Positions 6,569 to 14,292 of a stretch of DNA of 38,579 nucleotides are shown piece by piece; the first letter of the stretch is position 1, and each line of letters opens with the position of its first letter. The stretch is from positions 1-38,579 of the forward strand of contig JBFWOE010000013.1 in assembly GCA_050250695.1 (NCBI GenBank), read 5' to 3'. The stretch is from Ga0077527 sp050250695 (lineage in GTDB: Bacteria; Pseudomonadota; Gammaproteobacteria; Burkholderiales; SG8-41). The translations under genes were made by a program, and so were the position numbers. The notes under the pieces were generated by a model. That model saw only the letters and a program-made list of their open reading frames with translations, had not been told where the DNA came from and ran no database searches.

Positions 6569-7246
6569 ATGATCAACAAGGCGATTGAACTGGTCGTGCT
6601 GGACATGGCCGGCACCACGGTACGCGACGCAGGGCAGGTGCCGCAGGCTTTTACATCGGCACTGGCCGCGCACGGAGTGGCGGTGACCCCGCAGGCCATC
6701 AACAGCCTTCGCGGTGCCTCCAAGCGGCTGGCCATTTTGAACCTGCTGCCTGAAGCGGCAGACCGCGAAATGCGCGCCGAACGGGTATATGACACTTTTG
6801 TCGAACATCTGGCCCGGGCATTCGAGGTCAGCGTCGAACCCGTGCCTGGCGCGCCTGAGGCAATCGCCGCACTGCATGCAGCAGGCGTACGTGTCGCATT
6901 GAATACGGGCTTCGATCGTGAAACCACGAACCTGCTGTTGCATGCCCTGGGCTGGCGGCAGGGTGTAGTTGATGCGGTGGTTTGCGGCGATGAGGTTGCC
7001 AGGGGCCGGCCGGCGCCCTACATGATTTTCCGCTGCATGGAAGCCACCGGAATCACCGATGTGCGCAGCGTTGCCAATGCCGGCGACACCGTGCTTGATC
7101 TGCAGGCCGGACACAATGCCGGCGTCGCGCTGAATATCGGGGTATTGTCAGGAGCACACGGTCGTGACCAGATGCAGGAGCAGCCGCATACCCATCTGCT
7201 GGGCAGTGTCGCCGACCTGCCTGGCTTGCTGCAGCGTCGCCAATAG
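6569..7246 (+). CDS. Phosphonatase-like HAD hydrolase (PhnX-like)
   Basis: The 225-residue HAD protein carries the phosphonatase variant of motif I, LDMAGTT, with nucleophile Asp12 and Ala14 instead of the usual second Asp. Lys52 in the cap (RGASKRLAI) sits where phosphonoacetaldehyde hydrolase PhnX has its Schiff-base Lys. The region before the last motif has Arg rather than Lys (ARGRPAPYMIF), and NAGDTVLDLQAGHNAGV is the acidic motif. These features match the PhnX-like family, thought to cleave phosphonoacetaldehyde or a close relative in the cytoplasm. No aminophosphonate transaminase, oxidase or phosphonate transporter is nearby, so the substrate source is open. The family call is good; the substrate is inferred. 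Confidence 0.82.
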   Translation: MINKAIELVVLDMAGTTVRDAGQVPQAFTSALAAHGVAVTPQAINSLRGASKRLAILNLLPEAADREMRAERVYDTFVEHLARAFEVSVEPVPGAPEAIAALHAAGVRVALNTGFDRETTNLLLHALGWRQGVVDAVVCGDEVARGRPAPYMIFRCMEATGITDVRSVANAGDTVLDLQAGHNAGVALNIGVLSGAHGRDQMQEQPHTHLLGSVADLPGLLQRRQ

Positions 7247-7349
7247 CAGACAGCGGTTTTTTCTGTATGGCTGTACGCCGCGCCGCAGCCGCGCCGTTAA
7301 AGCCTGACGCGGCGTGAACTTGGACAAGCGCCCCCGGACCAAATCCATC

Positions 7350-8189
7350 ATGCACCACTTTACTTGCCTGATCCTGCTGTCATCACTGCTGCTGCCGTCG
7401 GCTCCGGCTGCTGCGCTGGGGATGAACGTCATCGCCACGCAACCGGTTGCGGCAGACGGCGCACGTCGCAAGACGTCCACAAAAACCATGCGTGCCCCGT
7501 TCATAGTGACTTCGACCGGCGCAGGCCAGACCGGATATGTGCACTACTGGACCATCACGGCGCCTGACGGGGCGCAGGAAATGCAGGTCGGCTTGGAACT
7601 TCCGGACCGGCGCATCGCCTGGTCCTTTCCCGGTGTGGGTGTCACCGTGGCACCGTTCATTGCGGATGGCGAATATGATGCCAGCGGCCAGCGCTACAAA
7701 GTGGTTCATCATTTTGGCGTGCGACCGTACCGCAACGAAGCGGCAGTACAGCGCTTGCAGTCGGGTATAAGGCAGCGCCTGAAACCATGGCTGGGCACCG
7801 CGACCCCGTATTGCGAACTGAACGGCACCACGGCGGAGGTTTGCGTCAGTTGCTTCGGTTTCGTGGCACAGGTGCTGTATCCGGGCGCGACACGGCAGTT
7901 TGCGCGGTTTCCGCGCGATTTCCCGTTCACCGTCAGCGACGAATACCACACCACCGAAGACCTGCTGCTGTACCTGACAGGCCTGCATGCATTGCCCGAT
8001 GCGGCTGCCCGCCGGCGACGCATGGCAGCGCTCGGCGGACCGATCGTTTTGCAGGAAGAACTGGCGCGGCTGACCGCGAATCTGCCGGATCGGACACCAA
8101 CCCGCGTGGCGGGCGTCAATCCAGTGACGCGCAAACCTGCCGTGAGGGCGGCACCGAAACCGGCGCCGCGCCGTCCGTCGGCGGGTTAA
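7350..8189 (+). CDS. Exported protein of unknown function; possible permuted NlpC/P60-like (papain) fold
   Basis: The protein has 279 residues. The ATG at 7350 is preferred to the GTG at 7314 because it opens directly with a signal peptide (about residues 1-23, ending APAAALG). The mature middle shows a His near the start (GYVHYWTITAPDG, His65) and a late Cys block (Cys155, Cys165, Cys168) running into FGFVAQVLYPG. The order His first, then Cys followed by an FV helix, is that of circularly permuted NlpC/P60 or YiiX-like papain-fold proteins. This is inference from pattern only. The C-terminal 35 residues are Pro/Arg/Lys-rich and probably disordered. It converges on the pseudouridine synthase gene with only 6 nt between the stops. 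I do not recognise a named family. Confidence 0.6.
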   Translation: MHHFTCLILLSSLLLPSAPAAALGMNVIATQPVAADGARRKTSTKTMRAPFIVTSTGAGQTGYVHYWTITAPDGAQEMQVGLELPDRRIAWSFPGVGVTVAPFIADGEYDASGQRYKVVHHFGVRPYRNEAAVQRLQSGIRQRLKPWLGTATPYCELNGTTAEVCVSCFGFVAQVLYPGATRQFARFPRDFPFTVSDEYHTTEDLLLYLTGLHALPDAAARRRRMAALGGPIVLQEELARLTANLPDRTPTRVAGVNPVTRKPAVRAAPKPAPRRPSAG

Positions 8190-8195
8190 AGACCG

Positions 8196-8927
8196 CTAGA
8201 ACCGTTCGTCTGGGTGCAGATAGCGCCATTGCCCGGCCGGCAGGTCGCCGAGCATGACCTTGCCGATGCGCACGCGCTTGAGCCCGGTCACGACGAGGCC
8301 GACGAGTTCGCACATGCGGCGGATCTGGCGTTTTTTGCCCTGACGCAGCACAAACCGCAACTGATCACTGTTCTGCCAGGAGACTTCCGCCGGACGCAAG
8401 GCCTCCCCGTCGAGGCTCAGTCCGTGATTGAGCAGCGCGAGCCCCTCTCGCGACAGCTTGCCGGTTACGCGCACCAGATACTCTTTTTCCACTTTCGAAT
8501 TTTCGCCGATCAATTGTTTGGCGATGCGCCCGTCCTGGGTCAGCACCAGCAGGCCGGTGGAATCGATATCGAGTCGTCCGGCGGGCGCAAGTCCGCGCAG
8601 GTGGCGCGGATCGAAACGCGGTACATTCCGACTGCTGCGGTGCTGGTTCCGGGCTGTCACCAGTGTGACCGCAGGCTGATAGTTGTTTTCCGCCTGCCCG
8701 GAGACGTACCCGACGGGTTTGTGTATCAACACGGTTACCCGGGCCTGCTGCTGTTGTTTTGCCGCCGCAGTCAGCGTGATGGTCTGGGTCGGCCAGATGC
8801 GGGTCCCCAGTTCGGTGACCGGTACATCATCGACCAGCACCCAGCCGCGCTCGATGTAGACATCGGCTTCCCGCCGCGAGCACAAACCCTGTTCCGACAT
8901 CAGTTTTGAGAGCCGGATCTTTTCCAT
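8196..8927 (-). CDS. rRNA pseudouridine synthase, RsuA/RluB/RluF type
   Basis: The 243-residue protein has an N-terminal S4 RNA-binding domain (IRLSKLMSEQGLCSRREAD, about residues 3-60) and a pseudouridine synthase domain with the catalytic Asp motif AGRLDIDSTGLLVLTQDG. The later motifs KEYLVRV, LRQGKKRQIRRM and GLKRVRIG are as expected. The phrase LIHKPVGYVSGQAE is closest to the RluF branch, which modifies 23S rRNA, but the protein is shorter than E. coli RluF and the exact target base is not certain. The start ATG at 8927 lies 13 nt downstream of a paired inverted-repeat region (8941-9039) that separates it from hemL. Confidence 0.88.
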   Translation of the reverse strand: MEKIRLSKLMSEQGLCSRREADVYIERGWVLVDDVPVTELGTRIWPTQTITLTAAAKQQQQARVTVLIHKPVGYVSGQAENNYQPAVTLVTARNQHRSSRNVPRFDPRHLRGLAPAGRLDIDSTGLLVLTQDGRIAKQLIGENSKVEKEYLVRVTGKLSREGLALLNHGLSLDGEALRPAEVSWQNSDQLRFVLRQGKKRQIRRMCELVGLVVTGLKRVRIGKVMLGDLPAGQWRYLHPDERF

Positions 8928-8940
8928 GGGGATGGCTGGA

Positions 8941-9039
8941 TTTTGCTGCAGCCGGTCAAATGCTGCAGCAAAACATCGATTTATAAGTATTTGTTTTCAT
9001 TTAATATTTTGTTTTGCTGCGGATCAAAATGCAGCAAAA
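8941..9039. repeat. Four alternating copies of TTTTGCTGC forming two hairpins between hemL and the pseudouridine synthase
   Basis: TTTTGCTGCAG (8941-8951) and CTGCAGCAAAA (8963-8973) form a perfect 11-bp inverted repeat with an 11-nt spacer. TTTTGCTGC (9012-9020) and GCAGCAAAA (9031-9039) form a 9-bp inverted repeat with a 10-nt spacer. The second pair contains the hemL stop codon and the codons for its last Ala-Ala residues. About 38 bp of very AT-rich DNA lies between the pairs. The structure could end hemL transcription, protect its 3' end, or be a pair of operators in front of the pseudouridine synthase gene. There is no clean T run. Confidence 0.6.
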
Positions 9040-10301
9040 ACCTTTGTTGCGGCTTCCACTGTCCGTTCGATTTCGGCGGTTCCATGGGCGCTGGAGACGA
9101 AACCGGCCTCGTAAGCCGACGGGGCCAGGTACACGCCCTCGGCAAGCATGGCGTGAAAAAATCGGTTGAAAGCCTCTCTGTCGCAGGACATGACCTCGGC
9201 GTATGACTGCGGCGGGGACTCGCGGAAGTAGATGCCGAACATGCCGCCGATGTTGCGCGCAGAAAACGGAATGCGCTGTGCCTGGGCGGCCGCGGCCAGC
9301 CCGCTGCACAGTTGATGGGCAATGGCGTCGAGCCGGTCGTGGAAACCCGGCGCCTGGATCAGTTTCAGCGTGGCCAGTCCGGCGGCGACGGCCACCGGAT
9401 TGCCCGACAGCGTACCGGCCTGGTAGACAGGCCCCAGCGGTGCGAGGCATTGCATGATGTCGCGGCGTCCGCCGAAGGCGCCGACCGGCATGCCGCCGCC
9501 GATGACCTTGCCCAGCGTCGTCAGGTCGGGCTTGATGCCATATAGCGCCTGCGCGCCGCCCAGGGCAACGCGGAAGCCGGTCATCACTTCGTCGAATATC
9601 AGCACTGCGCCGTGCTGCGTGCACAGCTGGCGCAACAACTGGAGAAAGCCCGGCTGCGGCGCAACCAGGTTCATGTTGCCGGCAACCGGTTCAACGATCA
9701 CTGCGGCAATTTCATTGCCTTCGCGGGTAAATGCGGCCTCGAGCAGGGCCTCGTTGTTGTAGTCGAGCACCAGCGTGTGCGCCGCGGTTTCTGCCGGCAC
9801 GCCGGCAGATGACGGCTGACCGAAGGTCAGTGCGCCCGAGCCGGCCTTCACCAGCAGGGCATCGGCGTGGCCGTGGTAGCAGCCTTCGAACTTGATGATC
9901 TTGCTGCGGCCGGTGAAACCGCGGGCAAGCCGTATCGCGCTCATGGTGGCTTCAGTCCCGGAACTGACCAGCCGCAGCTGGTCCAGCGAGGGCAGCAGTT
10001 TGCGCAGGACATCCGCCATTTCCACTTCCGCTTCAGTCGGTGCACCGAATGACAGTCCGCGCACCGCCGCCTGCTGCACCGCCTTGACCACGTCGGGATG
10101 GGCGTGGCCGCAGATCAGCGGACCCCAGGAGCCCACGTAATCAATGTAACTGTTGCCGTCGGCGTCCCATACCCGTGCGCCCTTGCCGCGCTGGAAAAAC
10201 AGGGGTATGCCGCCGACCGACTTGAATGCGCGTACCGGCGAGTTGACGCCGCCGGGTATGGTCAACTGGGCGTGGTTGAACAGTTTCTGGCTTTTTTTCA
10301 T
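9024..10301 (-). CDS. hemL: Glutamate-1-semialdehyde 2,1-aminomutase
   Basis: This 425-residue PLP enzyme converts glutamate-1-semialdehyde to 5-aminolevulinate, the committed C5-pathway product for heme. Family marks run in order: FNHAQLTIPGGVNSPVRAF, YIDYVGSWGP, the SSGTEATM phosphate-binding loop, EGCYHGHAD, FDEVMTGFRV, and TTLGKVIGGGMPVGAFGG with the PLP Lys at residue 265. The length is standard. The start overlaps the stop of thiE by 4 nt (ATGA), so translation is probably coupled. Its stop lies inside an inverted repeat. Together with hemF at 27131 it shows heme synthesis from glutamate. Confidence 0.98.
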   Translation of the reverse strand: MKKSQKLFNHAQLTIPGGVNSPVRAFKSVGGIPLFFQRGKGARVWDADGNSYIDYVGSWGPLICGHAHPDVVKAVQQAAVRGLSFGAPTEAEVEMADVLRKLLPSLDQLRLVSSGTEATMSAIRLARGFTGRSKIIKFEGCYHGHADALLVKAGSGALTFGQPSSAGVPAETAAHTLVLDYNNEALLEAAFTREGNEIAAVIVEPVAGNMNLVAPQPGFLQLLRQLCTQHGAVLIFDEVMTGFRVALGGAQALYGIKPDLTTLGKVIGGGMPVGAFGGRRDIMQCLAPLGPVYQAGTLSGNPVAVAAGLATLKLIQAPGFHDRLDAIAHQLCSGLAAAAQAQRIPFSARNIGGMFGIYFRESPPQSYAEVMSCDREAFNRFFHAMLAEGVYLAPSAYEAGFVSSAHGTAEIERTVEAATKVFAAF

Positions 10302-10927
10302 GACTGGGCCGGGAACAGGGATTGGAAGGCGTGCGTTGCCTGCTCGATGTCGGGAGCCGAGAATACCGCGGAAATGACGGCGATGGCATCCGCTCCGGCG
10401 GTGATCAGTCCTGGCGCGTTGTCCAGTGTGATGCCGCCAATGGCGACCACCGGCACACCGTAACGGGATTTGGCCTGACTGAGCAGTTCGATTGGCGGGC
10501 GCACTGCACCGGGTTTGACCATGGACGGGAAAAAACTGCCGAAAGCGATGTGATCGGCACCGGCGGCGACGGCGGCCTGCGCCAACTCGAGGCGATCGTA
10601 ACAGGAAACTCCGAGCAGCTTGTGCGACCCCAACCGTGCCCGGGCGGCGGCAATGTCGCCATCCTCGCCGCCGAGGTGCAGGCCGGCCGCATCACATTCG
10701 AGGGCGAGTTCCAGATGGTCATTGATGATCAGCGGTACCCCGAATCCGGAGCACAGTTTCTGCAACATCAGCGCCTGCTCCATCCGCAATCCGGCGGAAG
10801 CGGCCTTGTTGCGGTACTGGATCACCCGGGCACCGCCTCGCAATGCAGCCCGTACGCGGCGCTGCAGTTCGTGGCTGTCGTCGAGATCGGGCGTGATTGC
10901 GTAGAGCCCGGCTAACCCGTGCTTCAC
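10298..10927 (-). CDS. thiE: Thiamine-phosphate synthase
   Basis: This 209-residue TIM-barrel enzyme joins HMP pyrophosphate and the thiazole phosphate to give thiamine phosphate. Visible motifs are GLYAITPDLDD, ARVIQYRNKAAS (the family's QxRxK segment), PLIINDHLELAL, GLHLGGEDGD, GVSCYD, and FGSFFPSMVKPGA, with VVAIGGITLDNAP near the C-terminus. The start is GTG at 10927, which overlaps the thiD stop by 4 nt. hemL follows, also with a 4-nt overlap, so thiD-thiE-hemL is one operon. No TPP riboswitch-like sequence was seen upstream of the operon. Confidence 0.96.
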   Translation of the reverse strand: MKHGLAGLYAITPDLDDSHELQRRVRAALRGGARVIQYRNKAASAGLRMEQALMLQKLCSGFGVPLIINDHLELALECDAAGLHLGGEDGDIAAARARLGSHKLLGVSCYDRLELAQAAVAAGADHIAFGSFFPSMVKPGAVRPPIELLSQAKSRYGVPVVAIGGITLDNAPGLITAGADAIAVISAVFSAPDIEQATHAFQSLFPAQS

Positions 10928-11778
10928 GTCTGCGGTTCGCCGCCGTCTTCAGGGATCTCGGACGGGGCATCGTCCTCGCGTGCCCAGAACAGGCGGTCCG
11001 GGATGTACTGGCCCATGCCCGGGCGGAACGCGAGTTTCAGCGATTGCCAGGTGTATTCCTGGGCGTCGCGAGCTGCTTCCTGCATGTCGACGCCGTTGGC
11101 GATGGTCGCTGCCAGCGCTGAGGCCAGCGTGCAGCCGGAACCGTGATAACTCCCGGGCAGGCGAGGCCAGGAATCGCTGCGCACCACGCCGTCGCTGTTG
11201 TAGAGCGTGTTGACGACCTCGCCGGTATTTTCGTGGGTGCCGGTGATCAGAACGTATTCGCAGCCGGAGGCCAGGATGCGCCGCGCGCATTCGGCGAGAT
11301 CCGGGTTGTCGCTTTCGTTGCCGTCGTCGGCAGCCAGCCGCCGCGCTTCGATGCTGTTCGGCGTGACGATGGTGGTCTGTGGAATCAGCAGTTCGCGGAT
11401 CGCCGCCAGCATTTCCTCGGAAGCGAGTTCATCGCCACGGCCGGAGGCCAGCACCGGGTCGAGGATCAGCGGGATCTCCGGATAGTCGGAGACCACTTCG
11501 GCCACGGCCGCCACGGCTTCAAGGCTGCCCAGCACGCCGATCTTGAACGCCGCAACCGGCATGTCTTCGAGGATGCAGCGTGCCTGGTCGGATACCCATT
11601 CGCCGTCGATCGGCTGGACTTCGTCGACGCCCATGGTGTCCTGGATGGTGATGGCAGTAACCACCGACACCGGATGGCAGCCCATGCTGGCGAGCGTCAT
11701 GATATCCGCCTGCAGTCCGGCGCCGCCGGTCGGGTCGGTGGCGGCGAAGACCATGACTATGGGCGGCGCGTCGGTCAT
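10924..11778 (-). CDS. thiD: Hydroxymethylpyrimidine (phosphate) kinase
   Basis: The 284-residue ribokinase-fold enzyme phosphorylates HMP and HMP-phosphate for thiamine synthesis. Marks are the N-terminal FAATDPTGGAGLQADI, the substrate loop MGCHPVSVVTAIT, ILDPVLASGRGDEL, TIVTPNSIEARRLA, and the catalytic anion-hole motif LPGSYHGSGCTLASALAA. About 25 extra C-terminal residues are acidic and Pro-rich (REDDAPSEIPEDGG) and look like a tail outside the domain. It is the first gene of thiD-thiE-hemL. It is divergent from the rubredoxin gene with a 74-nt gap. Confidence 0.95.
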   Translation of the reverse strand: MTDAPPIVMVFAATDPTGGAGLQADIMTLASMGCHPVSVVTAITIQDTMGVDEVQPIDGEWVSDQARCILEDMPVAAFKIGVLGSLEAVAAVAEVVSDYPEIPLILDPVLASGRGDELASEEMLAAIRELLIPQTTIVTPNSIEARRLAADDGNESDNPDLAECARRILASGCEYVLITGTHENTGEVVNTLYNSDGVVRSDSWPRLPGSYHGSGCTLASALAATIANGVDMQEAARDAQEYTWQSLKLAFRPGMGQYIPDRLFWAREDDAPSEIPEDGGEPQT

Positions 11779-11783
11779 CAGGA

Positions 11784-11812
11784 TTGGGTGCGGGGGTGGG
11801 ATCGGCTAGAAT
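11784..11812 (+). promoter_or_regulatory. Candidate sigma-70 promoter for rubredoxin-gloA
   Basis: TTGGGT (11784-11789) and TAGAAT (11807-11812) are separated by 17 bp, and transcription would start about 33 nt before the rubredoxin ATG. The -10 is good (5 of 6 positions); the -35 keeps only TTG. Confidence 0.45.
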
Positions 11813-11821
11813 GACGCGGGA

Positions 11822-11827
11822 ATTGTA
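11822..11827 (-). promoter_or_regulatory. Candidate -10 element for thiD-thiE-hemL
   Basis: On the minus strand TACAAT lies 44 nt before the thiD start, within the 74-nt divergent gap. No good -35 is found at 16-18 bp (nearest is TTTGCC at about 14 bp), so this is tentative. Confidence 0.3.
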
Positions 11828-11852
11828 GCTCATTTAACTCTGGCAAACCCTG

Positions 11853-12038
11853 ATGACGACTGACGACGCGCAATACAAAAAATACATGTGTTTGATCTGC
11901 GGTTACATATACGACGAGGCGGCGGGAGTTCCCGATGAGGGCATTGCGCCGGGAACCAAGTGGGAAGACGTTCCGATGAACTGGACCTGCCCGGAGTGCG
12001 GCGCACGCAAGGAAGATTTCGAGATGGTGCAGATCTGA
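11853..12038 (+). CDS. Rubredoxin
   Basis: This 61-residue rubredoxin carries one iron on four Cys, in YMCLICGYIYDE and TCPECGARK, with the usual spacer GIAPGTKWEDVPMNW between them. It acts as a small cytoplasmic electron carrier. The gene is divergent from thiD and followed by gloA after 25 nt, so the two are probably cotranscribed from the promoter proposed at 11784-11812. In many betaproteobacteria a rubredoxin gene lies beside this thiamine/hemL cluster, but its redox partner is not evident here. Confidence 0.97.
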   Translation: MTTDDAQYKKYMCLICGYIYDEAAGVPDEGIAPGTKWEDVPMNWTCPECGARKEDFEMVQI

Positions 12039-12063
12039 CTGAACGGGTCGGGAGATTTCGAGC

Positions 12064-12462
12064 ATGAGACTGCTGCATACGATGATACGGGTCGGTGATC
12101 TGCAACGATCGATCGATTTCTACACGCAGGTGCTGGGCATGCAGCTGCTGCGCAAGACCGATTATCCCGGCGGGCGCTTCACCAATGCGTTTGTGGGCTA
12201 CGATGAAGAGTCGCGGGCTGCCGTGCTGGAACTGACCCACAACTGGGATACCAAATCCTATGACATGGGCAGCGGTTTCGGCCACGTTGCAGTTGAAGTG
12301 GAAGATGCCTGCAAGGCCTGCGACGAGGTCAGAAAGCGCGGCGGCAAAGTGACGCGCGAGCCGGGTCCGATGAAACATGGCAGCACGGTGATTGCGTTTG
12401 TCGAAGACCCCGACGGATATAAAATCGAATTCGTGCAGCGCAAGGCCGCGCCTGCCGCCTGA
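12064..12462 (+). CDS. gloA: Lactoylglutathione lyase (glyoxalase I)
   Basis: The 132-residue protein is a single-domain glyoxalase I, which isomerises the hemithioacetal of methylglyoxal and glutathione to S-lactoylglutathione. The metal ligands match the E. coli Ni-enzyme by position: His5, Glu56, His74 and Glu122. Other marks are LGMQLLRKTDYPGGRFTNAF, GFGHVAVEV and FVEDPDGYKIEF. The short length without the Zn-type insertions supports the Ni/Co class. GGGAG precedes the start. The gene converges on rsmA with 17 nt between the stops. Confidence 0.97.
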   Translation: MRLLHTMIRVGDLQRSIDFYTQVLGMQLLRKTDYPGGRFTNAFVGYDEESRAAVLELTHNWDTKSYDMGSGFGHVAVEVEDACKACDEVRKRGGKVTREPGPMKHGSTVIAFVEDPDGYKIEFVQRKAAPAA

Positions 12463-12479
12463 CCGGCGTCCGGGAGGTG

Positions 12480-13271
12480 CTAGACCGGCGCCGTCACCGC
12501 GTCGGCGATGCGCACGAAATCCGCCACCGACAGTTCCTGCGCCCGCGCGCCTGGGTTGATGTCGAGTTGCTCAAGAGCAGTCGCGGCAATGACCCCTTTC
12601 AGCGTGTTGCGCAGGGTTTTGCGCCGTTGCGCGAACGCCCGCGCCACCACGTTGCTGAACACGGCCTCGTCACGCGCGGGATGCGGCAAAGGCGTGAAGG
12701 GTGTCAGTCGTATCACGGCTGATTCCACCCTGGGCGCGGGGTCGAAGGATTTCGCAGGCACGTCAAACAGTTTTTCCATGTCGAAGCGGTACTGCAGCAT
12801 GACCGAGAGGCGGCTGAATTCGGAATCGCCGGGTGCGGCCACCATGCGTTCGACCACTTCCCGCTGCAGCATCACATGCACGTCGCGGATAATGCCTGTG
12901 AATCCGGCGAATCGGAAAAGCAGCGGGGTCGAGATGTTGTAGGGCAGGTTGCCCACGATGCGCAGGGCTGCGCCCAATGTGGAGAAGTCGAAACGGAGTA
13001 CGTCGCCTTCGTGGATCTCCAGCCGTCCGGACATTTCATGATCGCGCAGCCGTGCAATCAGGTCGCGGTCGATTTCCACCACGTGCAGGTGCTGCAGGCG
13101 GGCCAGCAGCGGCGTGGTCAGCGCACCCAGCCCGGGGCCGATTTCGACCAGGTTGTCGTCAGGCCGCGGCGCTATGGCGGCAACGATGTTGTCGATCACG
13201 CCCTCGTCGACCAGGAAATTCTGGCCGAAGCGCTTGCGCGGGACATGGCTTGCCGCGCCGTGCGCACTCAT
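12480..13271 (-). CDS. rsmA: 16S rRNA (adenine1518/1519-N6) dimethyltransferase
   Basis: This 263-residue KsgA-type methyltransferase uses SAM to dimethylate two adjacent adenines near the 3' end of 16S rRNA during small-subunit assembly. Motifs are PRKRFGQNFLVD, the SAM site VEIGPGLGALT, VVEIDRDLIARL, GDVLRFDF, and the catalytic NLPYNISTPLLF, then VMLQREVVERM. The C-terminal helical domain is present. The start overlaps the pdxA stop by 4 nt. It is the last gene of lptD-surA-pdxA-rsmA, the same order as in E. coli. Confidence 0.97.
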   Translation of the reverse strand: MSAHGAASHVPRKRFGQNFLVDEGVIDNIVAAIAPRPDDNLVEIGPGLGALTTPLLARLQHLHVVEIDRDLIARLRDHEMSGRLEIHEGDVLRFDFSTLGAALRIVGNLPYNISTPLLFRFAGFTGIIRDVHVMLQREVVERMVAAPGDSEFSRLSVMLQYRFDMEKLFDVPAKSFDPAPRVESAVIRLTPFTPLPHPARDEAVFSNVVARAFAQRRKTLRNTLKGVIAATALEQLDINPGARAQELSVADFVRIADAVTAPV

Positions 13272-14269
13272 GCCGCGGCGGCATGCCGGCTGCGCACGGC
13301 GAGTTCGGCGGCCAGTTCGATTGCCGCAATCAGGCTGTCCGCCCGCGCCTTGCCAGTACCGGCGAGTTCCAGCGCCGTGCCGTGATCCACTGACGTGCGG
13401 ATGATCGGCAGTCCGAGGGTAATGTTGATGCCTGCACCGAAGCTGGCGTATTTGAGCACCGGTAGTCCCTGGTCATGGTACATCGCCAGCACGCAGTCGC
13501 ATTCCGCGAGCCGCGCCGGCTGGAACAGCGTGTCGGCAGGCAGCGGTCCGGTCAGTTCAAAACCTTCGCCACGCAGGCGGTCAAGCACAGGCGTGATGAC
13601 GTCGATTTCCTCGCGGCCAAGGTACCCGGCTTCGCCGGCGTGTGGATTAAGCCCGGCGACGATGATGCGCGGGCGCGCAATCGCGAAGCGGCACACGAGG
13701 TCTGCGTGCAGCACGCGCAGCGTCTGTTCGAGGCCGTCGCGGGTTATGGCTGCTGCGACGGCATGCAGCGGCAGGTGAGTGGTGGCCAGCGCGACGCGCA
13801 TGCCGCCCCCGGCGAGCATCATCACCACGTGCGGCGCATGCAGCCTTTCGGCAAGGAATTCGGTGTGGCCGGTGAAGGGGATGCCGGCATCATTGATGAC
13901 CCCCTTGTGCACCGGCGCGGTGGCCAGGGCGGCGAACGCGCCGTCGCGGCAGCCGTCGGCGGCTATTTCCAGCGTGCGCAGCACATAGTGGCTGTTGGCC
14001 GGATCGGGATGTCCGGCTTTTGCGGGGCGCGCAAGCGGCACATGCAGTACCGACAGGTCGCCGGCGTCAGAACCGGCGTAAGGCGGAATACGGGCAACGG
14101 CCAAGCCCAGCGCCTTCGCGCGTTCATGCAGCATCGTTTCGTCGGCAATGATTACGATACGCGCCGGGAGGCGGCGGCCGCCGAGCATCGCACACAGGTC
14201 GGGGCCGATGCCCGCGGGTTCACCCGCGGTAACAGCGATCAGCGGCGCTGCGTGTCCGGTGGCGGGCAA
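13268..14269 (-). CDS. pdxA: 4-hydroxythreonine-4-phosphate dehydrogenase
   Basis: This 333-residue enzyme oxidises 4-phosphohydroxy-L-threonine for pyridoxal phosphate synthesis. Marks are LIAVTAGEPAGIGPDL, APVHKGVINDAGI with FTGHTEFLAE, LATTHLPL, AGLNPHAGEAG, and the metal/substrate motif AMYHDQGLPVLKY, ending GITLGLP-type sequence (NITLGLPIIRTSVDHGTAL). The start is taken as TTG at 14269. An AGGAG lies about 10 nt upstream and the family N-terminus begins just after it; no ATG or GTG fits. The gene lies 23 nt downstream of surA. Confidence 0.95.
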   Translation of the reverse strand: MPATGHAAPLIAVTAGEPAGIGPDLCAMLGGRRLPARIVIIADETMLHERAKALGLAVARIPPYAGSDAGDLSVLHVPLARPAKAGHPDPANSHYVLRTLEIAADGCRDGAFAALATAPVHKGVINDAGIPFTGHTEFLAERLHAPHVVMMLAGGGMRVALATTHLPLHAVAAAITRDGLEQTLRVLHADLVCRFAIARPRIIVAGLNPHAGEAGYLGREEIDVITPVLDRLRGEGFELTGPLPADTLFQPARLAECDCVLAMYHDQGLPVLKYASFGAGINITLGLPIIRTSVDHGTALELAGTGKARADSLIAAIELAAELAVRSRHAAAA

Positions 14270-14292
14270 GGGAAAAAGACTCCTGATCCAGG

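Noticed and set aside
11779..11852. TPP riboswitch before thiD
   Set aside because: The 74-nt gap is too short and no THI-box-like CUGAGA motif was seen.
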